DNA of 64,000 nucleotides from positions 17,632,001-17,696,000 of the forward strand of contig NC_079489.1 of assembly GCF_020520425.1 (NCBI RefSeq). The letters run 5' to 3'. This document shows, piece by piece, positions 45,104-57,850 of this stretch. The position numbers were made by a program, and so were the translations under genes. Within the stretch, counting starts at the first letter, position 1, and every line of letters begins with the position of its first letter. The notes beneath the pieces are model-generated. The model was not told the DNA's origin. It ran no database searches and saw only the letters and a program-made list of their open reading frames with translations. This DNA is from Spinacia oleracea (taxonomy: Eukaryota; Streptophyta; Magnoliopsida; Caryophyllales; Amaranthaceae).

Positions 45104-45160
45104 TTGGATTAGTGGTTAAAGTTCTAGCTCGATCATGAACATGAGGTCTTTGGGTTCAAG
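45104..45160 (+). other. tRNA-like pol III A/B boxes in H1
   Basis: tggattagtggttaaag and gggttcaagc as in H2, with a short insertion between them. Confidence 0.5.
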
Positions 45161-45207
45161 CATTAATAAATGCATTTCTTCATAGTGAGTTTTAATAATA
45201 GTATAGA

Positions 45208-46549
45208 TTTTACTAGATCAAGTGTCATCATCTTACGATATGAAACGATGAAGCTAAATGGAGAAGGTCATGAGTTCATGACACATAATTTGGCATCCAC
45301 AATCACACAAAAAAGGGCAGTACTTGTTTATAAAAACCAAGCTTTTTTCGTCATCAAGTTTAATGTAAAATTTTCGCTGAGTTAAGTTCACCTTTCAAGA
45401 AAAGTCAAAATACGAAGTATTCTTAAATGAATACTCTGTATAATTTAAGCCAAAATTCAATCACATTATTTTATTTAAAGGCGGTGTACAATAAATATTG
45501 TACTTCAGAGTAAAATTCAAGTCAAATTGTTTAAAAGTTAAAAAGTTAACCTTTTTATTTTGTGATAAAAAATTTTGCTTTAATAAAAATTATCCATTCA
45601 AAATCACTAACAATGTATAAAAGAAACTATGTAACCCTTTAAAATGTTTATCTCATAAAACGAAAACAACATAAAAGTTAATCGAATCCTGTTAAAAACC
45701 GTGACAAAGAATTAGGTAAAGGTTACTTAATGTACAATAAATTTATTATACACATAGGGTGCGTTCTCTTCAATTTATAGGACCTGGACTTATCTGAACT
45801 TATAGAACATTGTTTAACTTATAGGACCTTATTTAACTTATAGGAACTTATAAGACCTTATAGGACCTTATAAATACCTTATAAAGACCTTATAAGACCT
45901 TATTAAATCCTATTAGACTTTATTTAAAATTAATTAGATTATTACTAAATTTTAACCATTAGAACATTGATAATCGTAGATTATAAATATTAATAAATAT
46001 ACATTAATAAAGAAATTATTATTTAGTTCTTATATTAATAATTATGTTTTTATGTTACTTAATAATATAAATTATTACTCTATAATAATTATCCAAAATT
46101 TGTAATCCAAGTACCATTCGACCAATTTGTAAAAAAATATTTGAAACTAACTCCTTAATAAACATATTTATACTCCGTAATGTAACTTTATCACGGACGA
46201 AAAAAAAACTCTTTGATACTCCGTACTAGAATTACACTTGATGCATTGATGTAAAGAAGTAATATTATGATTATTTGCATCTCTCCAAAAAAATCGTCCA
46301 TTGATTTGTGATGTACAAGTAATTTTAAAAGTGTTTATTAAGTTGTTCGCTTATTATATTAGTAATTAATAATAACATATTAATTCATATTTACCGATTA
46401 TTTAATATCGTCAATTAGTAACCACAAGTTATTTTAATATAATAATATAAATATGATTTATTTAATATAACGCAAATAATAATAATATTACCCATTTTAT
46501 TTAAGACCTTATAGAAACTTATACGGTCTTACTAGAACTTATAGGACCT
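45208..46549. other. AT-rich interval with ttataggacctta repeats
   Basis: 45780-45920 and 46500-46550 contain many ttataggacctta / aacttataggacc words, possibly the two sides of an unrecognised transposon. A fold of inverted type was not confirmed. No gene is visible. Confidence 0.4.
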
Positions 46550-46558
46550 TATTGGAAC

Positions 46559-46911
46559 GGAAAATTTGGTAATATTAATCCAACATTTGGCCAATTTTCT
46601 TTTATTAAGCCCACCTACGACATATTTTTTAATAATCCCACATTTACTACCCAACGACTTTTATTGGGCCCAACACATCATAAACCTATTGTAGGCGGTA
46701 ATATGTCCCTACGTGGCATTACTCTCTCTCGATATATTCAGCCATCATCATCAATTCATCACCATCACGATGACTTTTTTACCGATTACCGGTCACTTAA
46801 GTCTAATAAAAATCGTTGGGTAGTAAAGGTGGGATTATTAAAAAATATGTCGTAGGTGGAATTAATAAAAGTAAACCGGCCAAAGATTGGATTAATATTA
46901 CCCAATTTTCC
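46559..46911. mobile_element. Mutator-type MITE, 353 bp, TSD TATTGGAAC
   Basis: Inverted ends of about 110 bp (ggaaaatttggtaatattaa ... / ggaaaattgggtaatattaa ...) share tcgtaggtggaattaa-type words. The 9-bp TATTGGAAC occurs at 46550-46558 and 46912-46920. It has no coding frame; three short frames crossing it are by-products. Confidence 0.9.
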
Positions 46912-46920
46912 TATTGGAAC

Positions 46921-47488
46921 TACCCATGCCACACAGGGGAGCAAAGTAGGAATGTTGTATCCTTTATCATCTCCCATAAAAAGTTTCCTTGTAAGAATTC
47001 CACACTTTGCACATTTGCTAGTAGTTGCTAAGTCACTATCATAATTAATCATGCTTGATTTTACAGAATATGCGACTAAAAAACTTGGATCCAACCACCT
47101 TGGGTAAGAGATACAGATAAATAACCTTTTTCTCTGATTGAAATGATCTTAAAGGACACCCTGTCTGTCCCTCAAAACATTCTTCCACATCCAAAACAGC
47201 TAACTTACTTGTTCATCGACCTTTTCATTCCATTATTATCTCATCTCATCTCACCTACTGCAAACTAGACAACAGCTGGCCCCAACAACAAAACATACAC
47301 AACAACAACAACAAGATGGAGCAAAATTGGAAAGAAAAAAAAAAAAAAAAGAGTACTCTGTATTAAGTAGAAGAAAACATAACCTACTATACATGGAAAG
47401 TATTACAGTATCTAACAATATACATTAAACCCTACCCACAAACTACTTTCTCCATCGGACTGATCAACCTCGCTTAGACAAAATATAC
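46921..47488. other. 3' flank of the SPARK gene
   Basis: Contains the likely 3' UTR of the - strand gene (toward 47488) with aacaacaac and A-rich stretches. No additional gene is visible. Confidence 0.45.
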
Positions 47489-50400
47489 TCAGTACAAAAT
47501 TGCACTGATTACAATAGCTGTGAAAATGGCTATAAGGACTTCCATTCCACCTGCAAAATTCACCCAAACACAGCATGTCAGCCAAATTACTTTAAAGGAT
47601 GAGATATTAATAGACTTGTATAATCTAACTTATCTTAACTACGGAGTTAGTTTCATGCAATCAACCAGAACGTCCAGAAGCAAGAATCTAACTTGAGAGA
47701 CGAGGTAGCACAACAGAACAAAAATTATTCTGAACATGAACAAAAATCCTCGATACTTTTCAACTTCTTTGGCATATAGAGACAATTCAGACCAAACATA
47801 GAAGTATTCTTCCGTACATTTTCACACACAAATAAGACAATTTCAGACAACATAAGTTCAGACTTCAGACCCAATAAGTTAACAATTTCAGATAAGTTAA
47901 ACTAAGTATTGGAGTTTGCTGCAATTTTCAATATTTCAACCTGATTCCATTCAGTTTATTGACTTGGATAATCCTGTATAAATGGGCATGGCTAATAACT
48001 AAAAACATCACTGATTCATTACTCCAAATTGATAGGTCTAAGAAAATTAATCCTGGTGATTTAATGGCTACAGATGAAAACAAGACATGGGAGTTTTTCT
48101 TAAGCCATAATTAATAGTTTATCAACTACACCAAATTGTTAATTGTGGATACTTGTTACGAGCTTTTGTGGTTGTTTAAGTGATTGCTAAAACTACACCA
48201 AGCCGAACTTTGAACATATTTGGGTCAGCATCACAAACATCATGCCATCACTATGTGTAAGCCCATCATTTTCAACACCCAATACATGAGATACGTCACG
48301 CTGGAACTTGCACAAGCTGGAGACATTCCATAGACATCAATTTGCAGCTTCCATAACAAGAAATGATCAATTGAATATGTATTCTCTGAAGTCCAAACAC
48401 ACACATTAGCAATTCTACTTCCACTCAGATAAGGGTATAATCAGCAATTCATTTCACACACCAAACACATACAAGGACACTTAAATATAAGGCTGCAATA
48501 TAAATGATATCATAGACATACCATGACTTCCTGAATTCTTCGACTTTGGTAGTGCAGGTAATGACATTTCTGCATAGACAGCATAAAGTCAATTAGGATA
48601 CAAAGTAGTAGCAAGCCCAAGAAAGAACAGGAGCGCTCAGATAAATGGCGAATCTAATTACTCGCCCAAAAACCCAGCTAATACATCCCAAATTATTTTG
48701 AAATGATGTGGTATAATTTTGAAATTTCCTCTTCAATTCATGACTCAGATCAAATAGAATATTTTGTGAAAATGAGTTAATGACAAAATGCATGTTGTTA
48801 TGGCAGGTTTTGGCAGATTAAGTTTTTCGCATCTGTCAGTATTTGCCAAGAAACCTTTAAAAAACTAATGAAGGAAGGCTAAAAGGCTTATCACATCCTT
48901 GCAAAAAGAAAAGGAAGGGACGAATAATGAGTATAAAAAATAATTCTCAACCAGTATACAAGTCAACAACTAGAATAACAAACAAAATCAAGGGAGAGAT
49001 CCAGTTACCTGGAGCACACAAGGAAAAGGATGACATAGAAGATGATGAAGGCCAGGGAGCTCCGATATTGTCATTTAAGTCACAAGTAAAACTATAACCT
49101 GTCACATTGTCATACACAACATCTGCTGGTTGACTTCGAAGTAGACAACCTGCATTTTCCAGAACAGTAAAAAATGAGGCATCATTTACCCAATAACCAT
49201 CAAAAGATCAAAAGGAATGTTCAAGCGCAAAAAAACTAGGACAAACAAAAGAAGAGCTTTGCTGACAAGGAAACATAGAAACAATGCCTAACATCTAATA
49301 AATCATAAATGGAGCTCAACGAAAATAAATCGAGAAAGTTCAAACTTCAAAGAGACATCTTAGTCAATACATATTGTCATCGCATTACACTAAGCTCAGA
49401 AGCCAGATAAACTGACCTTGCTGTCCATATGCTGTTACTGTGTCCCAGAACAGATCCATGCAGGGGGGAAATAACAAGTCAGACGATAAAAATGAAGCAA
49501 AACAGCTAAGATCAACCAAAATAAAGTTATCTTTGTACCTTGGATTGAAAAATCTTTCAAGTCCACATCACAAAGTTCATACACATCTGTCATAACTCCG
49601 GCCTTCTGTAACATTGATGCAAAAATAGTTGAACAAATGATTGCTTGTTTATTTGTTATCAACATTTGCTTCTGAATCCCACTAATATAGCTATTTAATG
49701 AGGTACAACAGGAAGGACTTGGAGCAGCTGTGTTGCGGCATTGTTCAACTACTTCTAATGGATGTCTGAACTCCAGAGGACAAACTGCATATGGAAATCA
49801 CTAATAAGAATCCAGCCATAACTACCAGAATGATTATGTAGGATAAATAGTTCAATTCAAAAATAATATTATGGCTCTCAATCGATATATACCCCAAATA
49901 TTCAGCAAACTAATATCTTCATATTCAAACACCGGAAGTCCAAAAGGTAGAAATGACCTTATGACCACAATTCTTAGTCATATGATGCATTAAGTTAAAA
50001 TTAAAGGCTTTTAATCTACGTGAATACTTGCTCTACCGTAATATGCTTCCAGCTGCTTCAGTAGGTATCAGTATATAAGACAAATTAATCTTATTAGCCT
50101 GCAAGTACCTGGCATACTATCATATTTCTATAGTGGCAGCGGGAAGAGTTAAATCATGAAGGACGGACTTTGTTTGCAACACTAAATTGGCACATGACAA
50201 AACCCTAAATCAATATATCAGCTAAAAAGAAGAAGTGCTACTACGGTTTATTGATTTCGTTCATATCACTTGAGTTTACAGCATGCATTAATGGCTATTC
50301 GCCTATTCTTGTAAAATGAGATCATAAAACAAGAATCAACATCAGGCGACTGTATAATAGACAGACGAACCAACAGCGTTATGACGGTGATTCAGACTGC

Positions 50401-52429
50401 AGCCAATGTTACATGCCGTAGAAAACAAGTTCATGAAATTCAATTTAAAACAGATGAAACACGAAGACAGAGGAAAAGTGAGATGAAAGAAGATTTCAAA
50501 TGCATTTATCTGAAAATCTAGGTTAACTATGACCAGCCTTGCGCCCTTACCACTACTACCAAGCAAAAACTAAAATTCCAAACAACTACGCAACATGACC
50601 ACTAAATCTTCACTATAACATACTACGTATAACAAAAGAATATTTTCCTTCAATCCATTAACACACTAAGAAAGCTGCAGCGGAACAGCATATGTATTCC
50701 CATAGACCCCTAATTCTTTTGGCTAAACAATTAATATGATAATATCTTTAGGGCCATAAACCACATTCCATATTTTGTTTTAAAATTCTCCCATTCAATC
50801 TTCCACATACATCTTTAGACGACTAAAGAGAAGGTAGAAGCCGAGAAAATTTCTACGCGAAGATAATGTAGACATTTTTAGACGCTGGACAAATGACAAA
50901 AAGACATACATCTAATAAAAATACATTTAAATATGAGCAAAAAAAGACATAAAGAAGACTCCGGATCATCTATTTATGGGCAGTAATAAGCAACTCATCA
51001 GTAATACAAACATCAATACCTTTGTTGACTTTACAGCTTGATACTATCCTGAATGCAGTATTTGCAGCATCTGCTGACAGTTTCCGTGAAAGCCATGAAT
51101 AGACGACCCCTTTACAATCATTAAGTGTGTCTATATTAATAGCTCCCCCTACCATATCTTTTCCATTGCTGGCTGTTAGTTGTCCCGAGAGCTGAAGTGC
51201 AGCATCTGCAATTGCAGGCTGGCAAACAGGTCTGCAACACTCCTTTAGAAGGTCAACTGTGCTGCAGGAATCTAACAACATACTCGTGTTCACGATTCTT
51301 TCAAACGAACTTACATCTTTCACAGGACACGATCCCCCAGTAATATTTGATGGTTTAACAGAACAAAGCTGTGAAATTGAACTATTTGCCCCTTTACTAG
51401 CAAGAATACTAATGATGTCTGAGTAACAATCATTGGCAACAACATCTTCAAAAACCAACTTATCGGAAACTGTGCTATGGTAACCCTGGAATATACGAAG
51501 CAGACTACCAAATTGGGGACAGCATACAACACTCCCAACATAGGATGCTAAAGGTTGAGAACAATCAAGAGAAGTTCTCTCAATGATGTCTGATATGGCA
51601 GAGAAGTTTACAGGACATTTTCCCGTCAATACTGGCTTGTATATCAGTGGAAATCTAGGATACAGTGGCGGAGCAGATTCATTGGGGATTGGATAATGAG
51701 GAATAACAGATGGTGATATCTCAATAGGTTGAAAAGTCCCTGTACTTGGCGACGTATCAAGGTCATGATGAGTAGGAAGATGATACTGTTCAGCAAGCAC
51801 TTTCAAAAACACCACATCTTCGAAAGTGGAGAACCAGATAGTAAATAACAAAATTCTCTGGCATAAAGTACCTGCAATAAAATAAAAGTAAAAAGAATAA
51901 ATTGGCTAGAGACGATGCTGTGACGAGATGCATATTTAGATTTAAAAGCTATAAATTATAAAGAAGAAACAAATAAACCCTAAAATAACTATACACAATG
52001 CAAAATCTAGCAGAAAAGCAACACAACAAAGCCAAATAAAAATGGGAAACAAAACCTAATACTCCGTACTACAATAGTAGCTATCTTTGTAAGTTGTGGT
52101 ATAGAGATCCTCATCTAGTATTTTTAAACAGAGTTTCAGATTTTAAATGCAATATCTATATTTTGATAAATAGTCTAAAGTTGTAAACCCAGTGTCTTGC
52201 AAAATCATCTACCAATTTTGAGCCATTAGCTACAACGATTTCCAAAACGTGCCGTCATAAGAAAAATATAACAGACAACACTAGAGAAACTTGACAATTT
52301 AGTGGTTGCAAATTGCAATGGTAGCAAAATATAATTCATGATCACCAGCAAATAAACATAAATCATCATTGTTAGCTACATAAAAATCTCTTTACCCTTG
52401 AGCCGATCCACCGTCCTTCTACCGTCCAT
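47489..52429 (-). CDS. GPI-anchored SPARK-domain protein (At1g61900 homologue), 7 exons
   Basis: Predicted extracellular, membrane-tethered protein of unknown role. Exons on -: 52429-52396, 51871-51020, 49784-49539, 49431-49417, 49149-49009, 48569-48522 and 47550-47489; all phases close (465 aa, GT-AG). A short N-terminal basic region is followed by a hydrophobic signal-like stretch (about 18-28). Proline-rich linker, then the SPARK domain from CPVNFSAISDIIE (residue 97) with many Cys. Further conserved blocks are SCKVNKVCPLEF and LITNKQAIICSTIF, then ELCDVDLKDFS. The C-terminus has a small/hydrophobic tail (EVLIAIFTAIVISAILY) typical of GPI signals. Family resemblance is to the Arabidopsis protein annotated 'uncharacterized GPI-anchored protein At1g61900' (about 433 aa). 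The 15-nt exon 4 is a true microexon. The first exon (34 nt, ATG at 52429) rests on phase and splice fit only. Confidence 0.93.
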
Positions 52430-53480
52430 GGTGCCTCTAACCATTAGGCAACATCGAGATCCTTGCAGAATCCCCCCTCAAGATATAAATTCCACTGTCC
52501 AATGACTACTCCGAGACATAATGCAAAACCTGTCCAAATAGACATTAGAACAATGAGGTTTTCCTTTGGCTAGCGCAAGAGCTTCTAAACTGCAAAAATC
52601 AAATCTAGACCACACAAATATTAAACTTAAACCATAAACTACACTTACTTAGCTACTCAATCATCAATCAAGGAAAACAATTCCAAATAAATTACACCTG
52701 CAACTAATCTGACATGAGCTTGACATACCAAAATTTGTAATCCAAAATTAAAAATCAGTAACTTAGCTCAAGAACCCGGAATTTCATTCATGAAAACTGA
52801 AAATTTCTACCCAGAAAAAAATACCTTTTTAATTTAACTAACTAGGTTACCCAGAAAGCTAAATCAAATCCAAATCAAAAATTCTCCAAGCTGATTCAGC
52901 TCTAAACTCAACCAGAATCCAATATTAATGAAAATTAACAAAAAAAAAACCAGAAAGTATCATATGCGGGTAACATCAAATAAGCTAAAAATAAAAAATA
53001 AGTAGTTGCATAAAAAAAATGAAAAATTAATTGAAGAGCTGAAGTTACAATGAACATAGAGAAACATACCACAAATGAAAAAAAGTAATAAACCCGGAAA
53101 AAGGGAGAGTATTTATGGATGATGATTTGTTAACGGCTGATTCCTTAAGATTCCTCTGACAATGCAACCTTTTCTTTTTTTGTTTATGTTACTGCGAAAG
53201 GGGAATTTTTAATTTAGGGTTTTAAGCAGAGAAAAAAACCCAAATTGATTCCTAGATTTTGCAATCAACCCAGATGATAAAATCTTGACAAAAATGAATG
53301 AACCCTAAAAAATTCCAACAATAATAATTGGCGGGTAGGAGAGAGAAAGTGTATTTATTTCCAGTTTGAGTAAGATGAGTACTCTCTGTTGCAAGGAAAA
53401 GAAAAGACAGTGGTGGATATTTTCTCTCTCTAAAAGGAGAAGGGTAAGGAGGAGAGAGAAAGGGTAGTTTCTTCTTATAG
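52430..53480 (-). promoter_or_regulatory. Leader and promoter of the SPARK gene
   Basis: Upstream on - a CT-rich stretch (rc of 53380-53470) with ctctctataagaag resembles a TATA-like core and leader. A further 5'-UTR intron is likely. No other gene is seen. Confidence 0.4.
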
Positions 53481-53874
53481 AGAGAAGGGGTAACCCAAAT
53501 GCTTAGGGATAGTAGGCCAAATCTGTTGGATCATTGATTAAGGTTTGTTGATACCTGGTTTTGGGGTTGGATTAATGAAGATGGTGAAGTGAAGGAAGTG
53601 AGTGAGCCATTGGATTCTGGAATTCTTGTCTTGATTTTACTGCTCAAGTGGGGCCCACAAGATAAAATACTTTGATGTCTTTACCAGCATGTTACAATCA
53701 TGTGATGTTGGATTATGATTCTTAAAACTTTTTTTTGTTTTTGCCTTGCCATTTTGCATGCTCAGTACTAGACTAAAAAAACAATTACAAATGTTAAAAG
53801 TATACTTCAAGTTATTAGATGGATGCAAAGTGTTACAAGTAACTAGTTTAGCTGATAAATTTTTGGATGGTATC
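53481..53874. other. Intergenic, nothing recognised
   Basis: No coding or repeat structure recognised; the frame 53637-53828 (-) has no recognisable content. Confidence 0.4.
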
Positions 53875-53877
53875 TTA

Positions 53878-54278
53878 GAGCGTGAACAATGGTGAGGTTG
53901 TTCACAAATAAAATAAATTTATCTCTCTTTTACATCATCTTCGACATTATTTTCCGCTATCTTGAGTTACTACTATGAGTCATTTTTTATATTTTTCTAC
54001 AATGTTAAAGTTTTAAACCTCCTCACTATTCTCTCTCTCCTACATTTATTAATTATATAAGCTGAAATGGGAGGAGTTGAGTAGAAAAATCAAATAAGTA
54101 GATGACAAGTGTCAAATTTTGTTGGATGATGGCTCGTGGGCCGAGGTTGTCAGTGACCCAACAGTCACTACAACATCATACCATGGGGATGCTATGGGGC
54201 ACTATCTACGATGATAAGCTTACCTCTTTAGGAGATAGAGTATTGTGAGTCACTAGAAACTCACCACTGCTCATGCTC
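53878..54278. mobile_element. PIF/Harbinger-type MITE, 401 bp, TSD TTA
   Basis: Inverted ends gagcgtgaacaatggtgag and (rc) gagcatgagcagtggtgag. TTA is directly repeated on both sides (53875-53877, 54279-54281), the Harbinger duplication. No coding content. Confidence 0.8.
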
Positions 54279-54281
54279 TTA

Positions 54282-54661
54282 AAGTTTTCAGAAAATTATG
54301 TATCTTTTGATTAAAACTTCAAATCCTCAAATTTCTTAATGTGGCCCAGTGTGTGTGATTTCATTGTTACTGTCATGTTGGGGTTGGATAAATTATACTT
54401 CTTATAATTTTGAGATTTTTGTGATTTTCGGAGAACTTTCTTCATTCACATCGAAATGAAGTTTGTGACAAAATGCAAAAACTAACGAGTTAGTTTTTAA
54501 ATTTCCAGCTAAGACGACTTTCTTAATAATGAGTAATTTTGTGCAACTTTCATATGATTCATTGGTGAATCAAATTATATACGGAGTATAAAAAGGAAAA
54601 ATTAACATGGGTGGTCTTCCAATATTAATCTTAATTAACGATTATTCCATATTAATCCTAA
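54282..54661. other. Intergenic, AT-rich
   Basis: No gene, repeat or end structure recognised, apart from a few short AT-rich words. Confidence 0.35.
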
Positions 54662-54690
54662 CTAGCATTTTGACCCGTGTAATGCACGGT
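54662..54690 (-). mobile_element. Helitron 3' terminus (minus strand)
   Basis: Reading on -, hairpin ccgtg-catta-cacgg (about 54675-54690) then CTAG (54665-54662) and T. The body lies to the right, but the 5' end was not found. It probably extends into the interval up to 55362. Confidence 0.55.
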
Positions 54691-55362
54691 AGCATTTTGT
54701 AAAGTTTTATAAGAACTTTCATAGTTACATTGCTCGATATACAATAACTTAGATATTATGAAATTTTAGATTATTATGTGTGTTCGTAATTTTTTGCTTA
54801 ATGTAAGTTATAAGTAAATAAATAAATAAAATCACATTATGTATGTGTTAAGGTTATTACTAAGTTAATCTGACAAAATTTAGTGAGAACAATCAATCAA
54901 AGGTGATGAAAATGTAACATATAATATAATGTCTATAAAAACAAACGGTTATTAAAATAATCATAATAAATTGACGAAAATTGATATTTAGCCATAGAAA
55001 AAAAAAATAGACACATAAAGTAAAACACACATTACCTCTGAAAATATGTGATTATATATAGTTGATTGTGCAAGTAATGTAACGAAAATGGTATGTGGTT
55101 AGTCAATTTGATTATAAGGAGTGCATTGAAGATGGGAAGTTGATGGCTCATCCTGACAAGATGTTTAGCTTCTTATTCCTTCTATTTAGTAAAAACTAAT
55201 GTTTATTAATGTTATTGTTATGAAATATTAATAACAATTTAACTTAGCTCATTAAATTATGATTATTTATTTGTATGAATGTCTTTTAGTTTTTCCAGGT
55301 TTTTTATTTTTTTTGGAGGGGAAGTCTTTTGAGTTTTCCCTCTTTAAACACAAGGACATGTA
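54691..55362. other. Likely body of the preceding Helitron
   Basis: AT-rich, no frames. Assigned to the Helitron only by position. Confidence 0.3.
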
Positions 55363-55449
55363 CACTAGAGGGAAAAACGTTAAAGGTGGCGCATGATAGG
55401 TTGCCCTTATCCTACCAGCGCCACCTTTGAGTTAAAAAAATAATTAAAA

Positions 55450-55930
55450 CATAGAATTTTCCCTCCAGTTTCTCAACGCATCCTTTGCCCTAAACCTTTC
55501 TCACGTCCCCTTTCCCTGCTCCCTTCATACTTCTCCTCATCTTGCATTCCACAGCGACGGCGTAGGTGTCGACACTCTATTCCACCGGTGTCGACACTCC
55601 TTCTCTCCTATGCTCTTTCTTCTTCAACTCGCACGAAATTCACGAAATTGAGAACGAAATTCAGGTCCATTCTAAAGTTATACCGCTAGCCCCCAGTCTC
55701 CCAGTTTTAATTTGGTGAAACAAGAAACCGCCGAAACCAAAACCCTAAAAAAGAAAAAGATTAACGAACACCTCTCGTCAATCAGTTGCTCAATCTTAGT
55801 CTGGCACCTTTGAAATTCTCATGGTACCTTCAACCCTCCATTGAAATCCGAATTCTCACAGTACCCTCTGAATTGCGGAAGATTACAAGCTTTCTCACAT
55901 TAACCAAGTATGTTCTATGTTCTTTTTCCA
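55450..55930 (+). other. Leader-like CT/GC-richer segment inside CACTA element
   Basis: Contains repeated gtgtcgacactc words and CCTAAACC-type leader texture, then an ag-splice-like boundary. It may be a captured gene 5' end. No open frame long enough to assign. Confidence 0.3.
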
Positions 55931-57589
55931 TCGATTTTTAATGTTTGCTGTTTGGTTATGGTGAATCCGTTGACATTGATATATTGTTGTTTTTTTATGG
56001 ATGATAATTATTCTGATTGAAATTCTGAAAAAAAGAACCGAAAGAAGTTATAGATGGAAACTATAGGGTTAAGGTGGGTTTGAATCTAATTTTTGAGGTT
56101 GGATAAGGGATTATTGTTACCAGTTGAGTTTCTGACATGGTTATTTTTTATTATTATGAGTTCAATTTCATGTTATATGTTGGATTATTATACGTTTTGA
56201 GGTAAATTTGGGATATTTAGGGTAAATTTGTTTTGATTGGAAATCGTTGCTGTGATTTTATGGTACTTTTTCCTAGAATTATGATTAATTTAGCAAGGTT
56301 GTTTAGCATTACCTTAGAATACTGAAGAAACTTACTGAATTTCTTGGTGTGTCTTAGTAATATATATAACTCATAATATCTCCAGGTGTGCCTTAAGAAG
56401 AATTATTGTGGAAATTCTTGTTTTTGGGGGTCTTTAACAAGCAACAACTGACTGAACTATATTACTAATTAATATATGTAACACAAAACTGGACTTTAAG
56501 AAATAGAACTTGACTGGACATTATGAAATAGAACAATACAGAACTGAACAGAATACTGGAGGGTTAGGGGTTGATGGGTTTGAAGGAAGGGGTTGCAGGG
56601 CTGATGGGTCAGATATAGGCTGTAGGATCAGGTTCAAACTTGGATTATAACGTCAGGTTCAGGTTTGGGCTGCAGGTTCAGGTTCAAGCTACCTGAAGTC
56701 ACGAAAACACTACCTACATTGGTCTGGGATGTGGATTAACTTTAAGTGGCAGAGGCTGTGAACACTCTTAATATCATTAACATTCTTCATCTAGCTAGTG
56801 TTCCTTCTTGTTCGTAGTTCTTTACCTTTGGTTATTTTGTAGTCTACCTGTACTTTTTCTTAGGCGAATTATTTTCTTCCTCGTGTAAATTAGGTTTAAT
56901 TTGTTTTAACTAACTAATAATTACTGCTAGGAGTTGATTAGTATAAAGAAATCAAAACTAAAAATCTGCATTGTATCTTTATCTGGTGCATTTACTCTAA
57001 AATCTTAGAATAGCCTTTGATTTGAGATGTTAATTATTTAGTCTCTCTATTGATCGCCTCAAAGACCCAGTTTAACTTAAATAGTCAATTTAATTTTTTC
57101 AATGTCTATAATTATTTGTTCCTATTGTTTATTGTTAAGATCCGAAAAATTATTTTGTGGGATTTTCATTTGTAATATTTGTTTGATCGGTTTTTTTTTA
57201 TGGTTATAATCGCTAATTGTGGTTTTCATACGCCTTATAATTTGAGGGAAGTTATCACGATTTTTTATGGGTTTTCCACTTCACCGCTTATTTTACTCAT
57301 TTATTGAGGTTATATTATATATTTAGTGGTTCATGATGTATTTATTCGATTGTTCTCTTATTTTGTAACTTGTTGAACTCAATTAATATGAATCCTAAAT
57401 TGTGTTGATGGTATGTAATGTAGTCCACAGAATGTGTTAGCTAAAGGATGCATGAGTGTCCAAAAGGAGGTAGGTGAGTCAATATTCTATAAATTATAAT
57501 GCAGAATTTTATATTGCAAAATCAGAAATTATATTGCAGAATCAGGAATTATATTGCAGATTTTTTTTAAAAAAATAAAAAACTCAAAA

Positions 57590-57850
57590 GTTGCCTTTGT
57601 TTGCAACAAGAGCAACTTATATGAAACTTATAAGTTTCCCTTGTTGCAAACAAGAGCAACTTATGTGAAGCTTATAAGTTGCTCTTGTTTGCAACAAGGG
57701 CAACTTATAAGTTTCACATAAGTTGCTCTTGTTGCAAACAAGGGCATATAAGTTGCCCTTGTAAAGGACAACTTTTGATAATTTGCCAAAAGTGACCCAG
57801 CCATATGTTGTCCTTATAAAAGGCAACTTATAAGCCTATTTTAAGGGCAA
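57590..57850. repeat. aagttgcccttg inverted-repeat cluster
   Basis: About ten copies of aagttgcccttg or its complement with caacaagg / ttgcaaac spacers, capable of long hairpins. It is the right subterminal zone of the CACTA element. Small frames through it are artefacts. Confidence 0.8.

Larger units (their letters stand above)
43272..45207 (-). mobile_element. Helitron H1, hosting two other Helitrons
   Basis: Read on -, the 5' end is TCTATACTATTATTAAAACT (45207 inward). The 3' end is hairpin caccggggcatcgcccgggtg (about 43283-43303) then CTAG (43275-43272). It is 1936 bp in span but only 599 bp of its own, because H2 (43468-44157) and H3 (44198-44844) are inserted in it. Joining the pieces restores continuity with H2, a full-length relative, except for a 91-bp deletion near its 5' end. 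No Rep/helicase frame, so it is non-autonomous. Confidence 0.88.

Noticed and set aside
43960..45160. Functional tRNA genes
   Set aside because: Only A/B-box-like words and a small arm are seen; there is no acceptor stem or complete cloverleaf.
57617..57826. Small gene with K-L-P repeats on the minus strand
   Set aside because: Translation of the aagttgcccttg inverted-repeat cluster; no independent support.
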